Notes: generated by a model not told the origin, from the letters alone. DNA of 64,000 bases from Burkholderia cepacia ATCC 25416 (GCF_001411495.1 NZ_CP012982.1:1488001-1552000); one strand, 5' to 3'. Counted from the first letter of the stretch, positions 1-9,092 are shown. A program made the numbers and translations.

Positions 1-2312
1 ATCCGCTCGAAGCCTTCGGCGGCGATCGCCTCGACGCCCGCGAGCCGCACGCCCTTCGCGGCCCAGTCGCGCGACGAGCCCTGGCCGTAGTCGGCGCCGG
101 CCACGACGATCAGCGGCTGCTTGCGATTCATGTACGTCTCGATCGCTTCCCACATCCGCATGACCTTGCCTTCCGGCTCGACGCGCGCGAGCGAGCCCTT
201 CTTCACCGCGCCGTCGACCACCGCCATCTCGTTGATCAGCGTCGGGTTCGCGAAGGTCGCGCGCTGCGCGGTCAGGTGGTCTCCCCGGTGCGTCGCGTAC
301 GAGTTGAAGTCTTCTTCCGGCAGGCCCATCTTCGCGAGGTATTCGCCGGCCGCGCTGTCCAGCAGGATCGCGTTCGACGGCGACAGGTGGTCGGTCGTGA
401 TGTTGTCGCCGAGCACCGCGAGCGGGCGCATGCCCTGCAGCGTGCGTTCGCCGGCCAGCGCGCCTTCCCAGTACGGCGGACGGCGGATGTACGTGCTCTG
501 CGGGCGCCAGTCGTACAGCGGCGCCGCGCGCTCGCCCGCATCGGCGCTGCGCGCGAACATCGGCTCGTAGACCTTGCGGAACTGCTCGGGCTTCACGCTC
601 GACGCGACGATCGCGTCGATCTCCTCGTCGGTCGGCCAGATGTCCTTCAGCGTGACGGGCTTGCCATCGTGGTCATGACCGAGCACGTCCTTCTCGATGT
701 CGAAGCGGATCGTGCCGGCGATCGCATACGCGACGACGAGCGGCGGCGATGCGAGGAACGCCTGCTTCGCATACGGGTGGATGCGGCCGTCGAAGTTGCG
801 GTTGCCGGACAGCACGGCCGTCGCGTACAGGTCGCGATCGACGATCTCCTGCTGGATCTTCGGGTCGAGCGCGCCCGACATCCCGTTGCAGGTCGTGCAC
901 GCGAACGCGACGATGCCGAAGCCGAGCTTCTCGAGTTCGGGCAGCAGGTTCGCTTCTTCCAGGTACAGCTCGACCGCCTTCGAGCCGGGCGCGAGCGAGC
1001 TCTTCACCCACGGCTTGCGCGTGAGGCCCTTCGCGTTCGCGTTGCGCGCGAGCAGGGCCGCGGCGATCACGTTGCGCGGGTTGCTGGTGTTCGTGCAGCT
1101 CGTGATCGCGGCGATGATCACCGCGCCGTCGGGCATCTCGCCCGCCTTCTCTTCCCACTGGCCGGCGATCCCGCGCGCGGCGAGGTCGGACGTCGGCAGC
1201 CGCTTGTGCGGGTTCGACGGGCCGGCCATGTTGCGCACCACGCTCGACAGGTCGAACGTCAGCGTGCGCTCGTACTGCGCATCGTTCAGCGTATCGGCCC
1301 ACAGGCCCGCCGCCTTCGCGTAGGTCTCGACGAGCTTCACCTGCTCGTCGCTGCGGCCGGTGAGGCGCAGGTAGTCGGTCGTCTGGCCGTCGATGAAGAA
1401 CATCGCGGCCGTCGCGCCGTATTCGGGCGCCATGTTCGAGATCGTCGCGCGATCGCCGAGCGTGAGGCTCGCCGCGCCTTCGCCACGGAATTCCAGATAC
1501 GCGCCGACCACCTTTTCCTTGCGCAGGAACTCGGTCAGCGCGAGCACGATGTCGGTCGCGGTGATGCCGGGCTGGCGCTTGCCGGTCAGCTCGACGCCGA
1601 CGATGTCCGGCAGGCGCATCCACGATGCGCGGCCCAGCATCACGTTCTCCGCTTCGAGCCCGCCGACGCCGATCGCGATCACGCCGAGCGCGTCGACGTG
1701 CGGCGTGTGGCTGTCGGTGCCGACGCAGGTGTCCGGGTACGCGACGCCGTCCTGCGCCTGGATCACCGGCGACATCTTCTCGAGGTTGATCTGGTGCATG
1801 ATGCCGTTGCCCGGCGGGATCACGTCGACGTTCTCGAACGCCTTCTTCGTCCACTCGATGAAGTGGAAGCGATCCTCGTTGCGGCGATCCTCGATCGCGC
1901 GGTTCTTCGCGAACGCGTCCGGATCGAAGCCGCCGCACTCGACGGCGAGCGAGTGGTCGACGATCAGCTGCACGGGCACGACCGGGTTCACTTTCGCCGG
2001 GTCGCCGCCGCCATCGGCGATCGCGTCGCGCAGGCCCGCGAGGTCGACGAGCGCCGTCTGCCCGAGGATGTCGTGGCACACGACCCGCGCCGGGAACCAC
2101 GGGAAGTCGCGTTCGCGCTTGCGCTCGATGATCTGCTTCAGCGAATCGGCGAGGATCGCCGGATCGCAACGGCGCACGAGGTTTTCGGCGAGCACGCGCG
2201 ACGTGTACGGCAGCGTGTCGTAGGCGCCGGGCGCGATCGCGTCGACCGCGGCGCGCGCGTCGAAATAGTCCAGCGACGTGCCGGGCAGGGGTTTGCGGTT
2301 GGCGGTATTCAT
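1..2312 (-). CDS. acnD: Fe/S-dependent 2-methylisocitrate dehydratase AcnD (3' end outside window)
   Basis: Aconitase-superfamily enzyme that dehydrates 2-methylcitrate to 2-methyl-cis-aconitate in the cytoplasmic methylcitrate cycle. About 770 codons lie in the window; the C-terminus continues past base 1 (family about 865 residues). The start at 2312 gives MNTANRKPLPGTSLDYF, typical of the AcnD branch rather than AcnA. The three [4Fe-4S] ligands are visible: Cys406 in ITSCTNTSNP, and Cys472 and Cys475 in ACTTCNGMSG. It lies 82 bp downstream of prpC on the same strand, in the prpB-prpC-acnD order of beta-proteobacterial propionate operons. prpF, the usual next gene, would fall outside the window. 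A housekeeping aconitase is the alternative, made unlikely by context and the N-terminus. Confidence 0.93.
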   Translation of the reverse strand, partial: MNTANRKPLPGTSLDYFDARAAVDAIAPGAYDTLPYTSRVLAENLVRRCDPAILADSLKQIIERKRERDFPWFPARVVCHDILGQTALVDLAGLRDAIADGGGDPAKVNPVVPVQLIVDHSLAVECGGFDPDAFAKNRAIEDRRNEDRFHFIEWTKKAFENVDVIPPGNGIMHQINLEKMSPVIQAQDGVAYPDTCVGTDSHTPHVDALGVIAIGVGGLEAENVMLGRASWMRLPDIVGVELTGKRQPGITATDIVLALTEFLRKEKVVGAYLEFRGEGAASLTLGDRATISNMAPEYGATAAMFFIDGQTTDYLRLTGRSDEQVKLVETYAKAAGLWADTLNDAQYERTLTFDLSSVVRNMAGPSNPHKRLPTSDLAARGIAGQWEEKAGEMPDGAVIIAAITSCTNTSNPRNVIAAALLARNANAKGLTRKPWVKSSLAPGSKAVELYLEEANLLPELEKLGFGIVAFACTTCNGMSGALDPKIQQEIVDRDLYATAVLSGNRNFDGRIHPYAKQAFLASPPLVVAYAIAGTIRFDIEKDVLGHDHDGKPVTLKDIWPTDEEIDAIVASSVKPEQFRKVYEPMFARSADAGERAAPLYDWRPQSTYIRRPPYWEGALAGERTLQGMRPLAVLGDNITTDHLSPSNAILLDSAAGEYLAKMGLPEEDFNSYATHRGDHLTAQRATFANPTLINEMAVVDGAVKKGSLARVEPEGKVMRMWEAIETYMNRKQPLIVVAGADYGQGSSRDWAAKGVRLAGVEAIAAEGFER

Positions 2313-2394
2313 GATGTGGGGCGGAATTCGGGGTAAGACGTTCCGCGCGCGCCGGCGGCCCGCATCACGGGCGCCGGCGCGCGCGGCGGGCGTT

Positions 2395-3567
2395 TCAGCG
2401 CTTCTCGATCGGCACGAACTGCAGGTCTTCCGGACCGGTGTAGTTCGCGCTCGGGCGGATGATCTTGTTGTCGATACGCTGCTCGATGATGTGCGCGCTC
2501 CAGCCCGACGTGCGCGAGATCACGAACAGCGGCGTGAACATCGCGGTCGGCACGCCCATCATGTGATACGACACCGCACTGAACCAGTCGAGGTTCGGGA
2601 ACATCTTCTTCGCTTCCCACATCACCGATTCGAGGCGCTCGGCGATGTTGTACAGCTTCAGGTCGCCCGCTTCCTTCGACAGCTTGTGCGCGACGCCCTT
2701 GATCACCTTGTTGCGCGGATCGGAGATCGTGTAGACCGGGTGGCCGAAGCCGATCACGACTTCCTTGTTCTCGACGCGGCGGCGGATATCGGCCTCGGCG
2801 TCGTCCGGCGAGCTGTAGCGGCTCTGGATTTCATATGCGACTTCGTTCGCGCCGCCGTGCTTCGGCCCGCGCAGCGCGCCGATCGCGCCGGTGATCGCCG
2901 AGTAGATGTCCGAGCCCGTGCCCGCGATCACGCGGCCGGTGAACGTCGACGCGTTGAATTCGTGCTCCGCGTACAGGATCAGCGACGTGTGCATCGCCTC
3001 GACCCACGACTTCGACGGCGTCTTGCCGTGCAGCAGGTGCAGGAAGTGGCCGCCGATCGAGTCGTCGTCGGTTTCCGTTTCGATGCGCTTGCCGTTGTGC
3101 GAGAAGTGATACCAGTACAGCAGCATCGAACCGAGCGATGCCATCAGGCGGTCGGCGATGTCGCGCGCGCCCGGCAGGTTGTGGTCGTCCTTCTCCGGCA
3201 GCACGGTGCCGAGCACCGACACGCCCGTGCGCATCACGTCCATCGGGTGCGCGGATGCCGGGATCTGCTCGAGCGCGGCCTTCAGCGCGTTCGGCAGGCC
3301 GCGCAGCGCGCGCAGCTTCGCCTTGTACGCGGCCAGTTCGGTCAGGTTCGGCAGCGTGCCGTGAACGAGCAGGTGCGCGATTTCCTCGAATTCGCACGAC
3401 TCGGCGACGTCGAGAATGTCGTAGCCGCGATAGTGCAGGTCGTTGCCGGTCTTGCCGACCGTGCACAGCGCCGTGTTGCCGGCCGTCACGCCCGACAGCG
3501 CCACCGATTTCTTCGGCTTGAATGCGCCTGCGGCGGCCGGTGCTGCTGCGTCTTTCGTCTCGCTCAT
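2395..3567 (-). CDS. prpC: 2-methylcitrate synthase PrpC
   Basis: Condenses propionyl-CoA with oxaloacetate to 2-methylcitrate, the entry step of the methylcitrate cycle. It is a 390-residue citrate-synthase-fold protein. The catalytic triad can be placed: His237 in GPKHGGANE, His276 in [13 protein letters not shown], and Asp327 in [11 protein letters not shown]. The ATG at 3567 is preceded by GGAGAACGGAAAG and gives [14 protein letters not shown] 15 bases further upstream is in frame but overlaps that ribosome-binding site, so it was rejected. It sits between prpB (115 bp upstream) and acnD (82 bp downstream) and is probably cotranscribed with both from the sigma-54 promoter ahead of prpB. 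Confidence 0.96.
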   Translation of the reverse strand: MSETKDAAAPAAAGAFKPKKSVALSGVTAGNTALCTVGKTGNDLHYRGYDILDVAESCEFEEIAHLLVHGTLPNLTELAAYKAKLRALRGLPNALKAALEQIPASAHPMDVMRTGVSVLGTVLPEKDDHNLPGARDIADRLMASLGSMLLYWYHFSHNGKRIETETDDDSIGGHFLHLLHGKTPSKSWVEAMHTSLILYAEHEFNASTFTGRVIAGTGSDIYSAITGAIGALRGPKHGGANEVAYEIQSRYSSPDDAEADIRRRVENKEVVIGFGHPVYTISDPRNKVIKGVAHKLSKEAGDLKLYNIAERLESVMWEAKKMFPNLDWFSAVSYHMMGVPTAMFTPLFVISRTSGWSAHIIEQRIDNKIIRPSANYTGPEDLQFVPIEKR

Positions 3568-3682
3568 CTTTCCGTTCTCCAATATGTATCGTGGGTGTCA
3601 TGTCCGCCGGGCGCGGCACGGGTGCGCGCGGCCCGGTTTCATGCAAGGCATGCCGGGAATCGTGCCCGGCGCGCGGGCCGCG

Positions 3683-4576
3683 TTACTTCTTGCCCTGCGC
3701 GAACAGCTCGTCGAGCTTGCGCTCGTATTCGTGATAGCCGAGGAAGTCGTACAGCTCGGCGCGCGTCTGCATCGTCGGCACGGCCGCCTTCTGCGTGCCG
3801 TCGCGGCGCAGCGTCTCGTAGAAGTTCAGCGCGGCCTTGTTCATCGCGCGATACGCGCCGCAGCAGTACAGCGCGATGTCGACGTTCGCCTCGCGCAGCT
3901 CGTCGAGCGTGAACAGCGGCGTCGAGCCGAACTCGGTCAGGTTCGCGAGGATCGGCACCTTCACGGCCGCCTTGAAGCGGCGGTAGTCGTCGAGCGTCTT
4001 CATCGCTTCCGGGAAGATCATGTCCGCGCCGGCCTCGACATAGGCCACCGCGCGCTCGATCGCCGAATCGATCCCTTCGGCGGCGGCCGCGTCGGTGCGC
4101 GCCATGATCACGAATTGATCGTCGGTGCGCGCATCGACCGCGGCCTTGATGCGATCGACCATTTCGTCGGCCGGCACGACTTCCTTGCCCGGACGGTGGC
4201 CGCAGCGCTTCTGGCCGACCTGGTCTTCCAGGTGCACGGCCGCGACGCCGGCCTTGATGAACGAGCGCACCGTGCGCGCGATGTTGAACGCGCCGCCCCA
4301 GCCCGTATCGATGTCGACCAGCAGCGGCAGGTCGGTCGCGTTGGTGATCCGGTTCGCGTCGATCAGCACGTCTTCCATCGTGCTGATGCCGAGGTCGGGG
4401 ATCCCGAGCGAGTTCGCGGCGACGCCGCCGCCCGACAGGTACACGGCCTTGAAGCCGACGGCCTGCGCCATCTTGGCCGCGTACGCGGTGATCGCGCCGA
4501 CCACCTGCAGCGGCTGCTCGGCCGCGACTGCCGCGCGGAATTTCGCGCCGGCGCTCTGAAGATGCGTGTTGCTCAT
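3683..4576 (-). CDS. prpB: 2-methylisocitrate lyase PrpB
   Basis: Cleaves 2-methylisocitrate to pyruvate and succinate. It has 297 residues, in the isocitrate lyase/PEP mutase superfamily, with the catalytic-loop signature KRCGHRPGK (Cys125). The ATG at 4576 has AGGAGG six bases upstream and is the first gene of the prpB-prpC-acnD run. A longer open frame upstream (to 4681) crosses the promoter and has no family similarity, so it was rejected. A sigma-54 promoter lies 30-46 bases upstream of the start. Divergent prpR and its probable binding site lie beyond it. Confidence 0.97.
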   Translation of the reverse strand: MSNTHLQSAGAKFRAAVAAEQPLQVVGAITAYAAKMAQAVGFKAVYLSGGGVAANSLGIPDLGISTMEDVLIDANRITNATDLPLLVDIDTGWGGAFNIARTVRSFIKAGVAAVHLEDQVGQKRCGHRPGKEVVPADEMVDRIKAAVDARTDDQFVIMARTDAAAAEGIDSAIERAVAYVEAGADMIFPEAMKTLDDYRRFKAAVKVPILANLTEFGSTPLFTLDELREANVDIALYCCGAYRAMNKAALNFYETLRRDGTQKAAVPTMQTRAELYDFLGYHEYERKLDELFAQGKK

Positions 4577-4606
4577 GAACGGCCTCCTGATGGAATGCCC
4601 GATAAC

Positions 4607-4622
4607 AGCAAGGACCGGGCCA
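4607..4622 (-). promoter_or_regulatory. Sigma-54 (-24/-12) promoter of prpBC-acnD
   Basis: Read on the minus strand this is TGGCCCG-N4-TTGCT, matching the consensus TGGCACG-N4-TTGCW at all but one base, with the required GG-N10-GC spacing. The predicted start near 4597 leaves a leader of about 20 bases containing the AGGAGG of prpB. The divergent PrpR carries an intact GAFTGA sigma-54 contact loop, which makes this promoter functionally sensible. Confidence 0.85.
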
Positions 4623-4701
4623 GCTCGCGGAATGTCGCTAACCCTCTGATTCTTAAGCAACCGGCACGGGCGATGCCGCACCCGGCGATTTCAATTCAGC
4701 A

Positions 4702-4724
4702 ATTTCATGTTTCAAAAATGAAAT
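4702..4724. promoter_or_regulatory. Probable PrpR upstream activating site
   Basis: A palindrome TTTCA-N4-TGAAA (4710-4723) overlaps a second inverted pair ATTTCAT/ATGAAAT (4702-4708 and 4718-4724). It lies about 90-100 bp upstream of the -24/-12 promoter, the usual distance for an enhancer site bound by a sigma-54 activator, and immediately upstream of prpR, so it could also serve autoregulation. Assignment to PrpR is inferred from position. Confidence 0.6.
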
Positions 4725-4746
4725 CACGCGCGCATAATCGACCGCC

Positions 4747-6729
4747 ATGGACCTCTCCTCGACCAAGCCCGTCGGCCCGGCGGATCGCGCGGCGCGCCCG
4801 CGCATCTGGGCGATGGGCATCAGCCGCCTGCGCGAACTCTTTCGCGAGATCGCCGGCGAATTCGACGAACGCGCCGACGTGCGCATCGTGACGCGCGCCT
4901 ATGAGGATGCGCTCAGCGCGATCGCCGAGGCCGGCACCGCGCGGCCCGACGTGATCGTCGCGGCCGGCTCGAACGGCGGCTTCCTGAAGACGCGTGCGCA
5001 GGTGCCGGTGGTGGTCGTGTCGCCGACCGGCTTCGACGTGATGCAGGCGCTCGCGCGCGCCCGGCGCGACGCGTCGCGGATCGCGCTCGTCAGCGCCGGC
5101 GAAACGCCGCCCGAAGTGCGCCGCTTCGTCGCCGCATACGGCCTCGACGTGCAGTTTGCGTCATATCAGTCCGCGCAGGAAGCGGAAGCCTGCGTGCACG
5201 AGCTGCGCGACCGCGGCATCGAGACGATCGTCGGCCCCGGCCTCGTCACCGATCTCGCCGCCAGCGCCGGCATGGGCGCGGTGTTCCTGTATTCGCACGC
5301 GTCGGTGCGCAAGGCCGTCGAGACGGCGCTCGAAGTCGCGTACGCGACGCATGCCGAGGCGTTCCGCCGCCAGCGGCTCGACAACCTGCTCCAGCACCTG
5401 CGCGACGGCGTGGTCGCGCTCGACGCGCGCGGCCGCGTGGAGGCGATCAACGAGCGGCTCGCGTCGGCGCTCGGGGTCGAACCCGCGGCGGCCGTCGGCC
5501 GCGCGCTCGTCGACCTGCGGCCCGAGCTGCGCACGCTGCGCGGCGAGGACGGCGACGCGCTCGCGACCGTGCGCGGCGTGCGCTACGTCGTGCATCGCGG
5601 GCCGCTGGTCGATCGCGGCGTCACGTCGGGCAGCGTGCTGACGTTCCAGGAATCGCGCGCGGTCGAACGGCTCGACCGCGCACTGCGTTCGCAGCCCACC
5701 ACGCAGCAGTTCGCGGCGCGCTACGCGCTCGACGACGTGGTCGGCGCATCGGCGCCGATGGCGCGCGTGCGCGATCTCGTGCGCCGCTACGCGAAATCCG
5801 ACGCGACCGTGCTCGTGCTCGGCGAAAGCGGCACCGGCAAGGAAATGATCGCGCAGAGCCTGCACGCGCTGTCCGCGCGGCGCAGCTACCCGTTCGTCGC
5901 GGTCAATTGCGGCGCGTTTCCGGAAGCCCTGCTCGAAAGCGAGCTGTTCGGCTATGAGGAAGGCGCGTTCACCGGTGCGCGGCGCGGCGGCAAGACCGGC
6001 CTGTTCGAAGCCGCACACCGCGGCACGCTGTTTCTCGACGAGATCGGCGAGATGCCGCCGTCGCTGCAGAGCCGGCTGCTGCGCGTGCTGCAGGAGCGCG
6101 AGGTGATCCGCCTCGGCTCGACCGAGCCGATCCGCATCGACGTGCGCGTGATCGCCGCGACGCACCGTCCGCTGCTCGCCGCCGTCGAGGCCGGCACGTT
6201 CCGCGCGGATCTCTATTACCGGCTCAACATCCTGAACGTCGGCCTGCCGCCGCTGCGCGAGCGCGCAGCCGACATCCCGGCGCTCGCGGCCACGCTGCTC
6301 GTGCAGGCCGCACGACGCGAACCGCGGCTCGCCGAGCGCCTGCGCGACGCCGACGATGCCGCGCGCGTGCTCGGCGCGACGCAGGCCGGGCTCACCCGCT
6401 ACCGGTGGCCCGGCAACGTGCGCGAACTGCAGAACGTGATCGAGCGGATCGCGGTGGAGCTGGCCGAGGAAGCCGACGAAAACGATCCGGCCGCCGCCTG
6501 CGGCACGCTCGATCCCGACGCGCTGCAGGCGATCGCGCCCGAGCTGTTCGCGGCGCCCCCCGACGCGGCCGACGCCGACGATGCGCAGACGCTGCACGCA
6601 CGCCGCCGTCGCGCGGAAACCGACGAGATCCGCGCGGTACTCGACGCGTGCGGCGGCGACCGCGATCGCGCATGCGCGATGCTCGGCATCAGCAAGACGA
6701 CGCTGTGGCGGAAGTTGTCGGTGAAATAG
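4747..6729 (+). CDS. prpR: Propionate catabolism sigma-54 activator PrpR
   Basis: Transcriptional activator of the methylcitrate operon; in characterised members the inducer is 2-methylcitrate. It has 660 residues. The N-terminal PrpR sensory domain (about residues 15-190) has the RPRIWAMGISRLREL opening. A PAS-like segment (about 205-290) follows, then an AAA+ domain with Walker A GESGTGKE at 359 and an intact GAFTGA loop at 406-411, and a C-terminal Fis-type helix-turn-helix (about 625-660, ending LGISKTTLWRKL). It is divergent from prpB with 170 bp between starts. No clear Shine-Dalgarno precedes the ATG; a TATAAT-like CATAAT lies only 9 bases upstream, so the leader may be very short. Confidence 0.94.
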   Translation: MDLSSTKPVGPADRAARPRIWAMGISRLRELFREIAGEFDERADVRIVTRAYEDALSAIAEAGTARPDVIVAAGSNGGFLKTRAQVPVVVVSPTGFDVMQALARARRDASRIALVSAGETPPEVRRFVAAYGLDVQFASYQSAQEAEACVHELRDRGIETIVGPGLVTDLAASAGMGAVFLYSHASVRKAVETALEVAYATHAEAFRRQRLDNLLQHLRDGVVALDARGRVEAINERLASALGVEPAAAVGRALVDLRPELRTLRGEDGDALATVRGVRYVVHRGPLVDRGVTSGSVLTFQESRAVERLDRALRSQPTTQQFAARYALDDVVGASAPMARVRDLVRRYAKSDATVLVLGESGTGKEMIAQSLHALSARRSYPFVAVNCGAFPEALLESELFGYEEGAFTGARRGGKTGLFEAAHRGTLFLDEIGEMPPSLQSRLLRVLQEREVIRLGSTEPIRIDVRVIAATHRPLLAAVEAGTFRADLYYRLNILNVGLPPLRERAADIPALAATLLVQAARREPRLAERLRDADDAARVLGATQAGLTRYRWPGNVRELQNVIERIAVELAEEADENDPAAACGTLDPDALQAIAPELFAAPPDAADADDAQTLHARRRRAETDEIRAVLDACGGDRDRACAMLGISKTTLWRKLSVK

Positions 6730-6776
6730 GCAGGCCTGATGCGGCGCGCCGGCGCGCGCCGGCGTAACGAGGAACG

Positions 6777-7394
6777 TCAGTCGACCTTGTGATAGTGGCG
6801 GTACGCCTTCGCGCGATTGCCGCACGACGACATCGAACACCAGCGGCGGCTGCCGTTCTTGCTGTCGTCGATGAACAACCACTGGCAGGCGTCGTTCGCG
6901 CAACGCTTGACCTTCGCGAGCCGCGCGCCGCCGAGCAGGTCGATCGCCGACCACAGCACCGGGCTCAGCAGCGCCGCGAGCGCGCCGCCTGCGCCGCCGA
7001 TCCGCCACGCATAGGCGCCGTCGATGCGCGCCAGCGCAACGCGCGGCGCCGCTTCCGCCAGAAAGCCGCCAAGCAGCGCCAGGTCGTCGGCATGCGGCTC
7101 GCGCTGCTCGGCCTGCGCATGAAACAGCCGATACAGCGCCTCGCGCAGCGCGAGTGCGCGCGCGAGCATCGCCGGCTCGTCATCCTTGTCCCGCACTCGA
7201 CACGCGTCGGCCAGACCGGCCGGTATGCACGCCTGCTCGCGGCACCACGTCAACAGGTCGTCCAGCGTCCCGAAGGTCTCCGTCGGCGTGTCGGCGCCGC
7301 GCCAGTACAGCGTGTTCGCGAAATCGATGCTCAGCGTTTCCGGCGGCGCCGGAATCAGGCAGTCCGTCGTGACGGAAGGTTGCGTTTTGCTCAT
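6777..7394 (-). CDS. CGNR zinc-finger / ABATE-domain regulator
   Basis: Probable DNA-binding regulator of 205 residues. The N-terminal part (about 1-150) is the putative stress-responsive ABATE domain. The C-terminal CGNR zinc finger is complete: two cysteines in RCANDACQWLF, then the WCSMSSCGNR motif that names the family. The ATG at 7394 (MSKTQPSV) is chosen; the in-frame start at 7430 would lie inside the operator. It is divergent from a VOC gene, and the shared intergenic region holds two copies of one palindromic operator around a strong promoter, so autoregulation plus control of the VOC gene is the likely job. Ligand unknown. Confidence 0.85.
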   Translation of the reverse strand: MSKTQPSVTTDCLIPAPPETLSIDFANTLYWRGADTPTETFGTLDDLLTWCREQACIPAGLADACRVRDKDDEPAMLARALALREALYRLFHAQAEQREPHADDLALLGGFLAEAAPRVALARIDGAYAWRIGGAGGALAALLSPVLWSAIDLLGGARLAKVKRCANDACQWLFIDDSKNGSRRWCSMSSCGNRAKAYRHYHKVD

Positions 7395-7408
7395 GACGCG
7401 ATCGTATC

Positions 7409-7469
7409 TAACCAGCATGCCGGTTGACAAGCATCCGGGCGCTTTCTAACATAACCGGCATGGTGGTTA
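7409..7469 (+). promoter_or_regulatory. Sigma-70 promoter bracketed by two operator copies (VOC gene)
   Basis: TTGACA (7424-7429), a 17-base spacer and TAACAT (7447-7452) form a strong promoter reading toward the VOC gene. TAACCAGCATGCCGGTT (7409-7425) touches the -35 hexamer, and AACCGGCATGGTGGTTA (7453-7469) abuts the -10 hexamer and covers the start site. The two are inverted copies of each other at 16 of 17 positions, and each is itself near-palindromic (AACC-N8-GGTT). Their centres are 43 bp apart. The layout suggests repression by occlusion. Binding by the adjacent CGNR protein is inferred. Confidence 0.8.
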
Positions 7470-7514
7470 AAAACGGTTGACTGCACTGCGCCCTTTCAGC
7501 TCAAGGAGACACAG

Positions 7515-7622
7515 ATGATCGATCGCCTTTTCTTCAGCGTTATCCACAACGACCGCAGCCGGGTGTTCGACGACAGCACACTCGGTGCGCTCCGCTACAA
7601 GCGGCTGGCATCGTGCTTGTAG
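7515..7622 (+). pseudogene. Truncated duplicate of the VOC gene start
   Basis: A 35-codon frame with its own AAGGAGA ribosome-binding site begins MIDRLFFSV and reads in register with the first 24 or so codons of the intact VOC gene 156 bases downstream (MIDHLSFGV). It then loses similarity and stops. The leader before each ATG is also duplicated (CAAGGAG followed by CACAGATGATCGATC). It is best explained as a decayed partial tandem duplication, so no product is expected. It lies between the promoter and the intact gene and may act as a translated leader. Confidence 0.75.
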
Positions 7623-7670
7623 GCAGCTTTGCCGTCCTGACGTCCCCTCTTCAGTTCAAGGAGCCCACAG

Positions 7671-8054
7671 ATGATCGATCACCTTTCCTTCGGCGTTGCC
7701 CACATCGACCGCAGCCGCACGTTCTACGACAGCACGCTCGGCGCGCTCGGCTACAAGCGGCTGTATAGCGACGACGGCTCGATCGGGTACGGCGAGACCG
7801 AGCCGGTGCTGTGGCTGCAGCATGCGGCTCGCCCCATCGCCGCCGATCCCGATTCCGGGCTGCACCTGTCGTTCAAGGCCGCGTCGCCCGTCGAGGTCGA
7901 CGCGTTCTACCGCGCCGCGCTCGAGCACGGCGGCCAGGACAACGGCGGGCCCGGCAAGCGCGAGCACTACGGCCCCGGCTATTACGCGGCGTTCGTCGTC
8001 GATCCCGACGGATATCGGCTCGAAGCCCATTGCGAGCTGGACAACGTCGTCTGA
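7671..8054 (+). CDS. VOC / glyoxalase-fold family protein
   Basis: 127-residue vicinal-oxygen-chelate protein of the glyoxalase/bleomycin-resistance superfamily. The N-terminal MIDHLSFGVAHIDRSRTFY and C-terminal GYYAAFVVDPDGYRLEAHC segments are the paired beta-alpha-beta motifs; His4 and the glutamate of LEAHC are the likely metal ligands. Substrate is not deducible. It is transcribed from the operator-flanked promoter at 7424, downstream of a truncated copy of its own 5' end, and is followed by a strong terminator. Its divergent CGNR regulator suggests inducible detoxification; this is inference. Confidence 0.88.
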   Translation: MIDHLSFGVAHIDRSRTFYDSTLGALGYKRLYSDDGSIGYGETEPVLWLQHAARPIAADPDSGLHLSFKAASPVEVDAFYRAALEHGGQDNGGPGKREHYGPGYYAAFVVDPDGYRLEAHCELDNVV

Positions 8055-8079
8055 TCCGGTTCGTACCGACGCGGGTGAA

Positions 8080-8132
8080 CGACAAGGGCCCGATTCCGCA
8101 TCGCGCGGAATCGGGCCCTTGTCGTTGTTTTT
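8080..8132 (+). terminator. Rho-independent terminator of the VOC gene
   Basis: A perfect 20-bp stem (8080-8099 with 8105-8124), a 5-base loop and TTGTTTTTG downstream. It starts 25 bases after the VOC stop codon. Confidence 0.9.
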
Positions 8133-8243
8133 GCTGCATCGAGGTTCGGTCGCGACGCTCGCCGTGGGCAAGCACGCCGATGCCGGGCGGCGCGGCCGGC
8201 TCGCGGCCGATTGCCCCGCGATCCGCCCGCGTCGGGCACGCGC

Positions 8244-9092
8244 TTACTGCGCGTTGCGCGTGCTCTGCAACTGCTCGCCGAGCCCGTCGATCCCGAGGCG
8301 CACCGTCTGGCCGGCCTTCAGGAACACCGGCGACGGCTTGATGCCCATCCCGACGCCCGGCGGCGTGCCCGTCGTGATCACGTCGCCCGGCTGCAGCGTC
8401 ATGCAGCTCGACAGATAGGCGATCAGCTGCGCGACGGTGAACACCATCGTGCGCGTGTTGCCGTTCTGATAGCGGTGGCCGTCGACCTCGAGCCACAGGT
8501 CGAGACGCTGCGGATCGGGCACCTCGTCACGCGTGACGAGCCACGGGCCGATCGGGCCGAACGTGTCGAAACCCTTGCCCTTGTCCCACTGGCCGCCGCG
8601 CTCGATCTGCCATTCGCGCTCCGACACGTCGTTGACGACGCAGTAGCCCGCGACGTAATCGAGCGCGCGCGCTTCGTCGACGTCCTTGCAGGTCGCGCCG
8701 ATCACGACGCCCAGCTCGACTTCCCAATCCGTCTTGACCGAACCCTTCGGGATGTCGATGCCGTCGTTCGGGCCGCAGATCGAGCTCGTCCACTTGCCGA
8801 ACACGACGGGCTCCTTCGGCACCGGCATGCCGGCTTCGGCCGCGTGATCGGCGTAGTTCAGGCCGATGCCGATGAACTTGCCGACATGGCCGACGCACGC
8901 GCCGATGCGCGGCTCGCCCGACACGAGCGGCAGCGTGGCCGGATCGATTGCACGCAGACGCGCGAGACCCGCGTCGGACAGCACATCGCCGGACAGATCC
9001 GGCACATGCGCCGACAGGTCGCGAATCCGGCCGTCCGCGTCGAGAATACCGGGCTTTTCCTGGCCGGACGGGCCATAACGAAGCAGTTTCAT
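8244..9092 (-). CDS. Fumarylacetoacetate hydrolase family protein
   Basis: 282-residue cytoplasmic FAH-fold enzyme. The N-terminal cap (about 1-70) precedes the catalytic domain with GIGLNYADHAAE, WEVELGVVIG (metal-binding acidic residues) and the terminal TGTPPGVGMG. Closest by eye are proteins annotated as ureidoglycolate lyase or 2,4-diketo-3-deoxy-L-fuconate hydrolase, which cleave C-C or hydrolyse 2,4-diketo acids. No sugar-degradation genes lie beside it, so the substrate is left open. The ATG at 9092 gives MKLLRYG, the normal family start; an upstream in-frame extension has no similarity. A divergent IclR regulator starts 665 bp away. Confidence 0.87.
   Translation of the reverse strand: MKLLRYGPSGQEKPGILDADGRIRDLSAHVPDLSGDVLSDAGLARLRAIDPATLPLVSGEPRIGACVGHVGKFIGIGLNYADHAAEAGMPVPKEPVVFGKWTSSICGPNDGIDIPKGSVKTDWEVELGVVIGATCKDVDEARALDYVAGYCVVNDVSEREWQIERGGQWDKGKGFDTFGPIGPWLVTRDEVPDPQRLDLWLEVDGHRYQNGNTRTMVFTVAQLIAYLSSCMTLQPGDVITTGTPPGVGMGIKPSPVFLKAGQTVRLGIDGLGEQLQSTRNAQ

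Noticed and set aside
276..2336. 686-codon open frame on the plus strand opposite acnD
   Set aside because: Arg/Val/Asp-rich shadow produced by GC-rich codon bias; the minus-strand frame encodes a recognisable AcnD with all iron-sulfur cysteines.
4640..4670. Second possible -12 element (TTGCTTA, minus strand) upstream of prpB
   Set aside because: The nearest -24-like element is 12 rather than 10 bases from the GC; the element at 4607-4622 has exact spacing.
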